Notes under the pieces: model-generated
Seen by the model: the letters and a program-made list of their open reading frames with translations, nothing else
Database searches by the model: none
Told to the model about the DNA's origin: nothing
From: Triatoma infestans
Taxonomy: Eukaryota; Arthropoda; Insecta; Hemiptera; Reduviidae
Direction: 5' to 3'
NCBI GenBank assembly: GCA_011037195.1
Contig: JAAEAF010000089.1
Coordinates: 186,001-250,000, forward strand
Length of the DNA stretch: 64,000 bases
Program-made: the position numbers and the translations under genes
Shown here: piece by piece, positions 45,832 to 57,643 of the stretch
Numbering within the stretch: the stretch's first letter is position 1
Layout: every line of letters starts with the position of its first letter

Positions 45832-46466
45832 TGTAGTGGAAATACGAAATGAAAAATAATAGTTTTTAAAAATAATTTATCTAATTTTGTTAATATATTA
45901 GACTGTGAATTTAACTTCAAAAAGAGTGTATTTTAGAACCAGGTATATTAAGTCTGGTCATTGCTAATAGAGAAACAAAGGCAAAATCCCGTTAGGGTAA
46001 TTCTTTGTACAAGAAAATTCCCCCGCTAGAGAGAGAGCAATTCCAAAGAATAGAGAGAGCCATCAGCTTTCAAATAGTTCAGTTCAAAAAAGAACAGTCA
46101 GACTTGTACTACAAATCAAGGTGGAAACATCGAAACACTACTTCAGGAATCGCTCTCTAAATATCTGTGCCAGTTTCACAATAAATTAATAAGTTTATAA
46201 TATCAAATAACTTGTAGTTATTATTTTAACAGAATATAATTATTTTAAAAACAGTGTGATTTCTTTATTATTGCTAATACTTCATTCTCTTTTATACAAA
46301 CATAATTACAAGCCCTTATACAAAACCGCTTAAGCCACTACAAACTACAACATCACCATAACTTTAATTGGTGCCAGCTGTTTGGGATATTTTCAACCAG
46401 AATCCACAAATTAAAAGTACGTACAATTTTCAATTTCATAATTAAACAAATTATCCATCAGATAAT

Positions 46467-47768
46467 TTGATTGTTTTTAATTATTTTCTCAGCATTGAAT
46501 TTTCTAGTCAATTTCATAATCAAATTTTTTGTATTTGCACTATCCCTTGTGAATTTTGTATTTCCAAAATGTATAAAATTAACGGACAAAACATGAAAAT
46601 CGACGCTGCTGTAAAATATTTACTTGCTCAGCAACAATTAGCCAATCCTCCTCCCACCATCAGCAATCAACCAGCTAGTTCCTTAAGAAATTTGCAATTA
46701 ATTAATAGTTTACCCACCTTCGATGGCGAAAATTCAGCCAAAGTGTCAGATTTCCTTGACCAAATTAGCCATTGTGCTAGTCTTTCTGGCTGGGGCGACC
46801 CAGCGAAATTAGAAATATTAGCACTTAGGCTCTCAGGTTCTGCAAAGATATTTTACGACACCCAGAAAGCCGAATTACAACGCCAGGGTACAATTATACG
46901 TATCCTCTAATTTCAGAGCGACTTCTAGCCCGATTTCGTAAGGAGAAAACACCCCTAGTCCTCTTACAACAGATGACTAATATTCAATCTCTTCCAACAG
47001 AGTCTCCTGAAACTTTCGCGGATAGGATTAGATACATCCAATCCGCCATTCATTTAAAAGCTCAAGCTAACTCGAGGCCTTACAAACTATTTTAGATAAA
47101 CTGGCCACTGATGCATTCCTGAAGTCACTTCCTCAACCGCTTCGTAATGAGGTGCGAACTAAGCTACCTCAAAAATTAGACGAAGCACTTTCTTATGCCA
47201 ATGCCCTAAAAGAAGTTCAGGCTTCTGAAACAAGCCCCACAGTTTTCGCTGTTACTTCGAAAACTTCTAGCACACCCCATCTCCTTGTCGTTTCTGTGGA
47301 CAAATGCATTTCCACAGAGAATGCCCGCATCGAAATAAAAGTCAAAAGCCACAATTAAAACCAACTAGAGTTTTTAATGTAATAAAGAACAGACCTTGTT
47401 GCCATTGCTCCGGTCCACATTTTGACGTGGTCTGTTCAAACAAATTTCAATCAAAACCTCGCACTAACTTTGGCAAAATGCCTAAGAATTTTAATTTTCC
47501 TAGAAATTTTAATCACAGAGTATATAGTAATAATCGCTATAATAATAATAATAATAATAATAACAGTCAATATTATACTAACAATAATAATCCTCGAGTT
47601 AATTCAAATAATTCACGATTTAACTCTTATTCAGATAGACCCCAGTATAGTCATAATAATGGTGACGAAACTAGCAATAACCTCCAAAATAGGCCTACTT
47701 GCCAATTTTGTTCAACATTTGGACATACGGCTCGAAATTGTTTCCAGATACAGCCCAAAACGAGTTAG
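46467..47768 (+). pseudogene. Gag polyprotein of the LTR element, broken
   Basis: Frames at 46467-46910 (likely start at Met 46569, MYKINGQNMKIDAAVKYLLA; capsid-like SLPTFDGENSAKVSDFLDQI), 47152-47358 and 47304-47768 form one Gag with shifts near 46890, 47075 and 47285. The C-terminal part has CCHC-type knuckles (CCHCSGPHFDVVC, CQFCSTFGHTARNC) separated by an Asn-rich tract of AAT repeats. It binds and packages the element's RNA. There is no pol gene after it. Confidence 0.8.
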
Positions 47769-49681
47769 CCCTCAGTCGCTTTCTCGAACACCTGATATTA
47801 TGACCAAGGCTATCATACCTGCTTCCATTAGTCCTGATAACCAGGTAATACCTAATTATGGCATCACGTCCCTTCATTTGCATGCGGACAATGTCGAAAA
47901 TTCCAAATTTTTCTGGCGAATTAGAGGGCAATTAAAGGGCAATTTTCAATTAATACTTGTAGAAACGTTCTTACAGGGCAATCATTAATTTGCGCACCGT
48001 ATCTAACACTTAATAAATTCAACATTCAATTTTCAACTAGTAATCAAACGCACTAATTTAGTACTAATCGCTAAGTTCACTAAAATCCCTAGTAACTAGC
48101 CACAAAATTTCTGTGCCACCTCGCGCACACAATACATAACACTTGAAATAACATACTTGACATAATCTCTTGAAATTATTCTCATTCTATCACACTTCTC
48201 AACCTATTCTCAACTCTACAAACTACACCACATGTATATATTAACCATATAATTAGCAAACTTATGAACTATATATATAAAAAAAAAAAAAAATGCATGT
48301 AATCAATTAATTAGTCTTAAAAACAAAAATGTATATTATTTACAATTTATTTTATTTTGCAGAAATCAAGATGAACACGTAAACTTGATTGATATATCTG
48401 TTATGTAATGCAATGTTTAATAGTGATCTCTTTATTTAACACATTCTTTTTTCTGTTCCAGCGACGACGATGTCAATGCAGAAATTAAGAATTCCAAATA
48501 TTGATTTAGGATGAATTTTTAATTAAATTTTAGTATGTTTATATTAATACTCGTAAATTATATATTTTTTGCAGATTTAATGTTTGATATTTTGATGTTT
48601 AATTATGATATTTATGATATGTATTATTTTTTTTCAGTTCGCCTTAAAAGAAAACTGCATTACTTCTATCTGTTATATTTAGTCGATCTTTTGATCCTAT
48701 TAATCTAACATTTTTCTAATATTTAATTGTTTTCTCAATGTATGTTCAAGGTACCTAGAAAGCACAGCATAGCTGAATAGCTCTTGGAATACGACGGCCC
48801 AAATATGTATACATACCTCATAAAGTAGCTACTGCAGTAATTCAATATTTACTTCAATAGTAAAATATGTCTTAGTTAAGAATTTTAACTATAAGAATTT
48901 TCTATAAAAATTAAGTGTCCAACAATGTTTTAATGTTAGATTTAACAATTAAACATTTTAAATTTCTCTTTTGCAGATTGAAACTTCTTCACAGCTACAT
49001 CATTGCATGGGTATGCATGAATTGCATGTGTATGAATGTGTGCATGAAAATTGCATGTTACTTGTAAATTAAAAATTATCTATCATTCATTATTTGTAAT
49101 TTAATATTCTGTTGAATACTATAGTCTTCAGATACACAAGGTTTTACCAAAGGAAAAGATCTTCATATTCTCATACCCTTTGCGATCGCATATCCTCATA
49201 TCCTTCCGCATCCCGCTCGCTTATTAAATATATATATTTTAAATATGATTGTAAATTAAAGTTAATTATTTTGAATTACTTAAGAGGTTTTTTTTTTTGT
49301 TCATATAGAGTTAATTCAAAAAAATACATGCACAACTACAGCACCATCACACAGAAGCCTACATTGTTCACCTTGTCTACCTTGCCAGTCACATCTTCAT
49401 CAGCAACACTCTCACTCGCCAAGCAGTGTTCGCCTGTCAGCCTACCACCACAGCAACGCTCACCCACTCACGCAGCGTTCGCTCGAGTAGAAGATATTCA
49501 AACACCACAGCAACGCTCGCACATCCAAGCAGCGTTTGCCGCAGAAGAAGATGACTGCAGCCTACAATGCGACCACCTTGCAGAGGTTACACACAAGCCT
49601 CTCGATAACTTCCAGCCTCTACAACTCCAGATTATCTCCCAAATTTTTCGTGCCGAAAAATTTCTCCAGGAGGGGGGATAA
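47769..49681 (+). other. Noncoding part of the LTR element, with a small repeat-bearing ORF
   Basis: About 1.3 kb of AT-rich sequence without pol. A frame at 49112-49681 ends at the polypurine tract; its second half holds two copies of a PQQRS..QAAFA..ED unit (tandem DNA repeat near 49450-49550). It is probably not a conserved protein. Confidence 0.5.
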
Positions 49682-50214
49682 TGTAGTGGAAGTACGAAAT
49701 GAAAAATAATAGTTTTTAAAAATAATTTATCTAATTTTGTTAATATATTAGACTGTGAATTTAACTTCAAAAAGAGTGTATTTTAGAACCAGGTATAAGT
49801 TAAATCTGGTCATTGCTAATAGAGAAACAAAGGCAAAATCCCGTTAGGGTAATTCTTTGTACAAGAAAATTCCCCCGCTAGAGGAGAGCAATTCCAAAGA
49901 ATAGAGAGAGCCATCAGCTTTCAAATAGTTCAGTTCAAAAAAGAACAGTCAGACTTGTGCTACAATCAAGGTGGAAACATCGAAACACTACTTCAGGAAT
50001 CGCTCTCTAAATATCTGTGCCAGTTTCACAATAATTAATAAGTTTATAATATCAAATAACTTGTAGTTATTATTTTAACAGAATATAATTATTTTAAAAA
50101 CAGTGTGATTTCTTTATTATTGCTAATACTTCATTCTCTTTTATACAAACATAATTAAAAGCCCTTATACAAAACCGCTTAAGCCACTACAAACTACATC
50201 ACCATAACATTACA

Positions 50215-51270
50215 AAGCCATCTCGCGGCTCAAAAACATTATTAAAGTCCTTAAAATGTTTCTAGCTAAATATTACACATCTTAGCCGCATGTTGTGTAT
50301 GTCATCTCGCGGCTCAAAAACATTATTAAAGTCCTTAAAATGTTTCAAGCTAAATATTACACATCTTAGCCGCATGTCCTGTATGTCATCTCACGGCTCA
50401 AAAATGATAATAAAGTCCTTAGAATGTGTTTAGTTAAATATTTTAAGTGTAAACATGAACAAACTACATAAAAATACACAAAGTATTGAATATCAAAAAA
50501 TATTAAAGTCCTTAGCTAAATATTATAAAAACATAGCCCTCGACTTGGATGACATCTCACGGCTCAAAAACATTATTAAAGTCCTTAAAATGTTTCAAGC
50601 TAAATATTACACATGTTAGCCGCATGTTCTGTATGTCATCTCACGGCTCAAAAATGATAATAAAGTCCTTAGATTGTTTCAAGCTAAATATTACACAACT
50701 TAGCCGCATGTCGTGTATGTCATCTCACGGCTCAAAAACAATATTAAAGTCCTTAGAATGTTTCTAACAATACATAATAAAAACAAAGTATTTGTTCATC
50801 GTATTGGATGATAATATCAAAAAAATATTAAAGTCTTTAGCTAAATTTTATAAAATATTAGCCCTAGTCTTGTACGTCATCTCGCGGCTCAGAAATTTTT
50901 TTTGTCCCTAGCATGTTTTAAGCTAAATTTTACACATGGGTGTCATCTCGCGGCCAAAATTAATTTATTTTAGACAAATTTTGTCCTTACATTTCAAGCT
51001 AAATATTATAAAACATAGCCGCAGGTCATGCATGCCCATCTCGCGGCTAACAAATATTTTTTTTTACCTTAGACTGTTTTCAAGCTAGATTTTTAAAAAC
51101 GTAGCCGCATGCCTCGCATGCCATCTCCCGGCTCAAAAAAAAATTTTTCCCCAGGTTAAAAATCACTTAGGGGTCTCATCGTAATTTTGTAGCCGCGCGC
51201 CAGACCCCTGCCTTCGTAAGTGCCTGGGGCTAAAAAAAAACTGACCCAGAACGCAGGAATTACATCTACT
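50215..51270. repeat. Right terminal inverted repeat of the Polinton, outer part
   Basis: Inverted counterpart of 30031-31117: tandem units of about 80-90 bp with GCCATCTCGCGGCTCAAAAA, TCCTTAAAATGTTTC.AGCTA and TTAGCCGCATGT, then CCGCGCGCCAGACCCCTGCC, AAGTGCCTGGGGCT and the outermost AATTACATCTACT. The two repeats have drifted apart, which indicates age. Confidence 0.9.
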
Positions 51271-51334
51271 AGTCACAATTGTTGTAACTTCACATACAGA
51301 ATATTAATATATGTGTTGTAAACTGTATACTTAC

Positions 51335-52799
51335 TCGGGACAAATTAATTTAAAACTCTCGCCTTCATGTAATGTTAATGAATTCCTATATTTCGGTGAG
51401 GTTTTAATCCCTGAAATTTGACACGGTGCATAGCAGGATTCAGTGAACATATAATTTTGCACTTTCATCAATTCTGAAGATATAGTTGGATAATATTTTG
51501 CAAAAAGTAATGAATGACACGACAATTCAAAGGAATTCAATAGTTTCTCTTCCTTTCTTATAACATCCTGTGTTTTAATGTTTTTATTTGCTTCATTTAT
51601 CGGACTTGTTCTGTTCTTCTTTGGATTTAGTTCTATGTTAGGGTATGTCGTATTCAGTTCTTGTTTAGTCTAGAAAGTGATCATATTTTAATAATGATAC
51701 AAGGTTTGATATTAAGTTTGAATTAAAAAAAAAAAAAACTATATAAGTAGCGAAAGTAAAGTAACTTTGGCAAGCTGCGTTGAAGGCACTGATTTCATAT
51801 GACCACTTTAAGGTTGGATTAGAATTTTCTAAAAGACTGGAAGATCTTTCTTCTTTGAAGGATGTGTTTCTTGCCTGCACACCAGGCATATGGGAATTTT
51901 TGGGATTAGAAGGTGGATAGGTTTGCTAAATTAGGCGCCTCTCTCCCATTCAGTGGTCCCAAGCTTCTGTTGGTGTATCTTCAGGCTAATGTCTGATAAG
52001 CTTCCAGTCATGAATAGTTTCACAGCATTCATCCCAACGGATGAGCTCAATGGTTGTCGGCGGTCTAAGATGCTCATTGAGAGTCCGGGCAGGAGTATTT
52101 TGAGATGTTGCTGTGTCTTTCACGGACCTCTTTCAGCACCTGATTGGATCCGTTGCTGGCCATTGTGGTTTAAGGAGAACCTCTACGTAAGACTCCTTTT
52201 GTAGAATCTGTGACACAGAGGAGGAAACATCCCATCCATCTTACGAGAGATCATTTGAGTTGTGAGGAAATTCCTCACCTCTGGACCTTTGGTCGGAAGA
52301 GCTTAGCTATTTTCCTTTAAGGTTATGGTTCGATTTGTTCGGACTGCGGTGAATCTTAGGTGGGTTAGAAGACCCGAGTCTGGATTTTTGTTCTAGACTC
52401 TGTTTTTTTGTTTTTCTTTGGGCTATCTATATGGGCCCAGTAGAGCTTTGGATACCGTAGAGTTTGGCCCCTCCTCACAGATGAAAAAAACAATAAAATA
52501 ACTTTTACCTACCTCGTTAAGTAACTGTGTTTTCATTCTGCACTCGCTGAAACGTTTTCTTATCTTTAAACAACCATCACATGGGCTCCAACGAGTCCAT
52601 TCAAAAACTGTATGAATCTTTACACCCAGCATTCTTATTTCAGAGTATTCGGATTCCTGGGAATGCGCAAATTTTTCATTTACATCTTTCAGGGATGATT
52701 GGGTATATTTTTTCCAATCTTCCACACTTCCCTGTTTCAGTGAAATCTTTGCTGGAACAACTATCCAGATATATGAATAGATTATATTTAATGCTGGAT
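51335..52799 (-). CDS. FAM187A-like gene, two internal exons
   Basis: Minus-strand exon 52799-52513 (acceptor AATTAG, donor GTAGGT; ends approximate) encodes VFEWTRWSPCDGCLKIRKRF, matching the 'WEWTPCDRCG...IG.C' block of FAM187A proteins. Exon 51669-51335 (CTAG acceptor, GTAAGT donor, phase 2 exit) encodes TESCYAPCQISG and LTLHEGESFKLICP, matching the 'SC..PC' motif and the first Ig-strand Cys. FAM187A is a single-pass membrane protein with an Ig-like V domain. The final exon would be 29791-30042, beyond the Polinton. N-terminal exons, expected above 52.8 kb, were not found. The family call rests on remembered motif order. Confidence 0.55.
51920..52420. other. GC-richer segment in an intron of the FAM187A-like gene
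   Basis: This 500-bp stretch is clearly less AT-rich than its flanks and non-repetitive within the window. It lies inside the intron between the two exons of the minus-strand gene. Frames on both strands are short. It may be a fossil transposon (for example a SINE or a non-LTR fragment); no end structure was found. Confidence 0.3.
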
Positions 52800-52810
52800 T
52801 AACTAATTGT

Positions 52811-53299
52811 TAATATTGTAGCATTAAATTTGATATTTTTATTGTGATAAATAAAATTAAGAAAACTGTGTTTGAAAAGGCACAACGTACTACTTTCTCT
52901 ATGGATTTATTATAATGGACTATTTTCTTCCTCTTAAGACAAACAGAATTTTTATTAACGATTATCTACCCGTAATATTTTTCGCAACAATCCTTCTGTG
53001 ATCACGGCCACACAAATAAAGGTGTACATTGTAGACTTTAAAACTTGATAGTAATAAAACTTGATAGTATTAAACCTAAGGTCAAGGTCACTGCCCAACT
53101 ACACAATAATAATTTTTTTTGGAAAAATGTTACATATATAAAAGTGATGATAGGTTTGTATATCTGTACAGTTGGCATTCCTGTATTTATAGCAAATTAT
53201 GAAAGCCAAATTAAAAATCATCATAAACTATTCCGTTGTTGCGGTTTTTTCAAAATGGTTCTCCAACGATATTCTTTGAATTTTGTACCCATGTTTATA
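52811..53299. other. AT-rich DNA before the gypsy element
   Basis: No gene or repeat recognised. The open frame 53045-53377 runs into the LTR and is not supported. Confidence 0.4.
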
Positions 53300-53732
53300 T
53301 GTAACGGAGACAATGGCGCTATCTATGGAGGAAACTGTGAACGAAATTCGGTAATAGAGGAAGCTTTTTTTTTTTGAAGGTTTTTGACAGGTTACAGGTT
53401 ATGTTGTGAATTTTTGAGGAGTGTTTCGCGTGTTTACTCTATGAGAATTGACCATTTAAAAAAACAACATTAAATTGTCAGCTCTGTTATTTAACTATAG
53501 TCGTGATGTGTTGAATTTGTATGAGTTATTGTTCTCAAATATTCAAATGTTTTTTTGTAATTAATAAATTCTGTATTGGCTTTTAATAAACAAATACACA
53601 AATTTTGCAGTACTCATTTCTCCCTCTTCCCATTGTTACATTGGTGGCAGCGGTGGGGTCGCAACAAGAAAATTACCAAGTAAGAGTTTATTTTATAAAT
53701 ATAGTTAGATTATTTAGAATTAACCTACAAGC

Positions 53733-54983
53733 ATGGAAAGAGAGGTAGAAGAGCTAAGGAAGGAGGTATTCAAGCAGCGGCAACTCACGAACTGGCCCAA
53801 AGATCGGCGGAAGAGTTAGAGGAACGATGGGAGAAAGAATTGTTAGAAGAACGGGCGAGGATAAGAGTTGAAGAGCAGGCAAGTATACAAAAGGAAATTA
53901 ATGAAGCTCGACGGAAGTTAGAGATTTAGAGATTGATTTCCAGCGGGAGATGATAACCCTTAGGAAGGAATTTTTGGAAATTAAGTTAGGAGGAAAAGAG
54001 AATTGCCAGGAGCGAGGGAATTAAAGGAATGGAGTGGGGAAAAAGGCGATATGATGATAGAAGATTTTTTGGAGAAGGTGATGATGTTAAAGGAAGCTGG
54101 AGGCTGGATGGAAGAGGAAACGGCAGAATTGGTGAGATGTAGGCTTGTGGGGAAAGCAGCAGAATTTCTGCGAAATGAAGAAAGAAGAAGGGAAGAGAAA
54201 ATAGTACCGGCGCTTCAGTAAGTTGCGAAATAGGATAGATGAAACGATGGAGCTAGTGAGCCTAAAAAAACAGCCCCAAGAAAACTATAGGCGGTTCGCG
54301 GACCATTGTAGAACGGCAGCTAGGAACGTTATCAAGACTTACGATAGAGAAGGGGATTGGCGAGTGGCAGAAGAGATCAGGGAGAACCTTGTATTAGGCG
54401 TTTTTCTCATGGGATTGAATGTAGAATTGAGAAGATTGGTAAAGAGCCGGAAAGATTTGGAGGGAATAGAACAGATACTAAATGTCCTAGATGAGATTGG
54501 GGAGCATCAACAATGCGATAACGAAGGGCGGGTGCGGAGAATCGGAGAAAGACAAAGACTAGGAGAAGAGAAAGTAAGCGGAAGTGGCAGCGAAGAAAGT
54601 TACAATCTCAAAACCGGATTCGCCTATGAGGAAAAGGCGGTAGAGAAAGCTGACCACACTCAGGTGATGGAGTCAGCGAGGGACGAAGATGTAAGGTTGC
54701 TGGGATACAGCTTGGATCTAGCCTGAGGGAAACAGGGTTCTTGAGGTCCAGAGGGACGGAATCCACCTTACGGGACTGCACAGGATGCTCCTCCTGCAAT
54801 AAAAGAGTAGACAGTGGCAGTAGATTTGGTGACCGAAAACAGCGGTATAAGAAGGAAGAGAGGCCGTTGTCCTATAACCAACGAGCGGAAGAGGGTAGAT
54901 GCTGGGGTTGCGGGGAAGTGGGTCACCACTACAATCGGTGTCCAGATACAGATGCGATGAATGCGGGAAAATGGGTCATATAA
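53733..54983 (+). pseudogene. Gypsy A Gag, broken
   Basis: A start at 53733 (MEREVEELRKEVFKQ) leads into a Glu/Arg-rich coiled coil with shifts. The capsid-like part is in 54003-54221 and 54223-54726 (MELVSLKKQPQENYRRFADH, VFLMGLNVELRRLVKSR). A CCHC zinc knuckle (CWGCGEVGHHYNRC) lies near 54900, with remnants of a second knuckle in another frame (CDECGKMGHIRR). At least four frame breaks. Confidence 0.8.
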
Positions 54984-55075
54984 GGAGGGCTGCCCCTTGC
55001 CTTAAGAAGAGCAACAAGGGGCATATTGGTAAGGCGGCCACTAGGAATGGTATAGGGATTTCGTTAGTAGTTTAG

Positions 55076-57243
55076 GTGAATTGTAACGGATTGGAACGGG
55101 AATTACTAGTAGATACGAGAGCTGATATTACAGGGCAACCGCAACGGATAGCCGGCAAACAACTCTTGCAGATGACGATTGGGGACGAAACTACAGAACA
55201 CGAAGTCTGGATAGTAGAGATGGACTGCGGGACGGAAGGGGTTCTGGGTTTGGATGTTATGAAGAAACTACGGTTAGTGGTGGATTTGGCAGCAGGGATG
55301 ATTGCGAACCAGGAAAGTGGTCTTAAAGTCAGTTAGAAGAATTACCACGGTGGGAATTAATGCTATATGCATTTAAAAAAGGAAAAGCATCGGCTAGTAG
55401 AAAAGACCCAAGAGGATGTTCACAAAGAGGACCAGTGGAAGCTGTTGAAGTTTGTGCGCGATTACTTTTCGGGAGCAGACGGATTGCCGAAGGAAAAATA
55501 CATATGCCTACAAACTGCGAAATTGAAGGGGATAGAAACTGAGGAGGGTGGGGTAGTCGAAGTATCGGATGATTTTATTGAGAGAGGAGATACCTCTCGC
55601 AGGGTGCGTGATCGGACATCAAGCGCCGAGGGATTGGGAACCAACGGAAGTAAAACTAAAGACAAGCGTTCAATTGACGCCGTGGAGCGAAACCTTTGTC
55701 AAGTGTAAACTGGATCCAAGGAACCAACCTGAGAACGTGATTCTAGAAGAATTTGGCCAATTACCCGCGGGGCTGAAAGTGGGGCGGATATTAGTGACAC
55801 GTATGAAAAACAACGTATGGGGTCAAGATTAGAAACCTAAATAAGCAGGAAGTCACATTAACTGCGGGGAGTACTATAGGAAAGACCGCCGTTACAGAAA
55901 ATCCTACCAAGGGAGGATTATGGTCATCAAGGGCGTTGAAGAACGCACTTTTGAGGAGGAGATTCACGAGAAATTATTACATTGGCCTACTGAGATGCGA
56001 CACCCACTACTAACCGTCCTGCGGAGTTACCAGGATGTACTGGATTCGAAAATAGAGGGGAAGTTACCATGCACCAGTCTGGTCCAGCATAAAATCGAGA
56101 CAGGGGATGCTGTGCCACAAGCGAAAGCTGCATACAAAGTGCCGTATCATTTACAAGAAGAGATGAGACAACAAATTGAGGAGTTACTTCGAAAGGGGAT
56201 TATTGGGCCGTCTACATCTCCTTGGGCCGCGCCCGTAATTCTGGTTAGAAAAAAAACGCGTGAGGGAGAGAAGGCCAAGTACAGAGTCTGCATGGATTTT
56301 AGAGGGCTAAATGCAGTCACAGGGGGTGATACCTATCCTCTACCCAATATCAGCGAAACGTTGAATCGCCTAGGGAAGAGCCAGTGGTTCACTACGATTG
56401 ATCTAACCAGCGGGTACCACCAAATTGAGATAAAGCCGGAGGATCGAGAAAAGACCGGGTTCAACACGATTGACGGACACTATGAATACAATCGGATGGC
56501 GTTCGGACTGTCGGGGGCGCCCGCCACGTTTTTAAGATTTATAGATGCTGCGCTCGTGGGAATAAAGGGGGCTGATTGTTACGTTACCTGGACGATGTAG
56601 TGATTTTCGCTGCGATGGAAGAAGAACATCATCAACGGCTGGGTAGGGTCCTACAGAGACTGAGGGAAGTGGGAGTCAAGACAAATATAGAGAAATGCCA
56701 ATTTATGTGCACGGAGCTTATCTACCTAGGTCACCTTGTGACGAGAGATGGGGAAGGCCAGACCCGAAGTAAGTGTTGGCAATAGAGAAATACCCGAGAC
56801 CGACTAATGTACGGGAGGTGCGGGCATTCCTGGGCCTGACGGGATACTATAGAGGTTCATTAGGGATACGCGGAGATAGCGAGACCATTGACTGAATAAA
56901 GGCTGAAACGTCTTTTGAGTGGAACTCGACCCGAATAGAAGCATTTGAACGACTCTGGGACAGACTAATAAAACTTCCGGTGCTCAGGTTCCCGGACTTT
57001 GAGGAACCGTTCATAGTGGCTACAGACGTCTCAGGGGTAGCGCTGGGGGCGGTATTATCCCAGCGACTCAATGGGGAGGAACACCCGATTGCCTATGCCT
57101 CATGTCAACTGAACACCGCGGAGAGGAATTATTCGGCAACCGAGAAGGAATTACTGGCGATGGTGTGGGGGATAGCTCAATTTAGGTGCTATTTGGACGG
57201 GCGGAAGTTCAAGGTCATTACGGATTGCGATGAACCTTGTTAG
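55076..57243 (+). pseudogene. Gypsy A Pol (protease, reverse transcriptase, RNase H), broken
   Basis: The protease region has LLVDTRADI, in which the active-site Asp-Thr is kept but the usual Gly is Arg, and EGVLGLDVM. Reverse transcriptase: YPLPNISETLNRLGKSQWFT, TIDLTSGYHQIEI and MAFGLSGAPATF in 55920-56600, then after a shift YLDDVVIF (active site) from 56585 and LGHLVTRDG. RNase H: FIVATDVSGVALGAVLSQR and YSATEKELLAMVWG in 56980-57243. The shifts and stops make it inactive. Confidence 0.9.
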
Positions 57244-57643
57244 TGAAGGACCCTTCCTCCAGGTTAGCGAGGTGGCAAATGAAACTGGTTGAGTACGAAT
57301 ATGAATACGTATAGAGTACAAGCCGGGTAGAAGGAACGTGAACGCGGACACGTTAAGTAGAGCAGTAGCCACCATTAAGTATATCGTGCTTGGCTGAAGG
57401 AATCTCAAGAGTCCGATACGCAGTGCCAGAAGAATGCGAGGGATGGAGATCCTGCGTTCCAACAGGACCTGGAGGGAGTATAGTACTATGTGGCGAATAA
57501 TAATTGGAGGGTACTGGTGCCCGAGAAACTACGAAAGAGGGTGCTCTTCCGGGTTCACGACGAGCTCCCTCTATAATATTTTCTCCCTCTATAATATTAC
57601 AGTGTAAAGTCATTGCTGTGTTTGTTATTTTTGCGCTTAATAT

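Larger units (their letters stand above)
45832..50214 (+). mobile_element. Gag-only LTR retrotransposon inserted in the Polinton's right repeat
   Basis: LTRs at 45832-46368 and 49682-50214 begin TGTAGTGGAA and end ...TTACA (the 5' copy is diverged at the very end), and are otherwise nearly identical. A primer binding site (TGGTGCCAGCTG) follows the 5' LTR at 46369, and a polypurine tract (AGGAGGGGGGATAA) precedes the 3' LTR. AAGC flanks both ends as target duplication. Internal sequence encodes Gag remnants only; I see no protease, reverse transcriptase or integrase, so it must have relied on a related autonomous element. Probably Ty3/gypsy-type, given the 4-bp duplication and zinc knuckles. 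Confidence 0.9.
30031..51270. mobile_element. Polinton (Maverick) integrated virus-like element
   Basis: Full set of Polinton hallmarks: long inverted repeats, protein-primed family B DNA polymerase, retroviral-type integrase with chromodomain, FtsK/HerA-type packaging ATPase, adenain-like protease, double jelly-roll major capsid protein and penton. The total span is 21.2 kb, of which 4.4 kb is a later LTR retrotransposon, so the element itself is about 16.9 kb, within the family's usual range. Left-hand genes are divergent: two minus-strand genes next to the left TIR, then mostly plus-strand genes. Most large genes carry shifts or stops, so this copy cannot be autonomous. It separates exons of a FAM187A-like host gene. 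Confidence 0.95.
53300..57572 (+). mobile_element. Ty3/gypsy retrotransposon A, 3'-truncated
   Basis: A probable 5' LTR spans 53300-53640 (TGTAACGGAG...CATTGTTACA, with AATAAA signals near 53563 and 53586). A primer binding site, TGGTGGCAGCGGTGGGGT, starts at 53642. Gag, protease, reverse transcriptase and RNase H follow on the plus strand in the gypsy order. Sequence similar to the integrase N-terminal zone (VLVPEKLRKRVLFRVHDELP) breaks off at about 57570; integrase core and 3' LTR are missing. Confidence 0.85.

Noticed and set aside
47540..47560. AAT repeat as a microsatellite of interest
   Set aside because: It encodes the Asn tract within Gag and needs no separate explanation.
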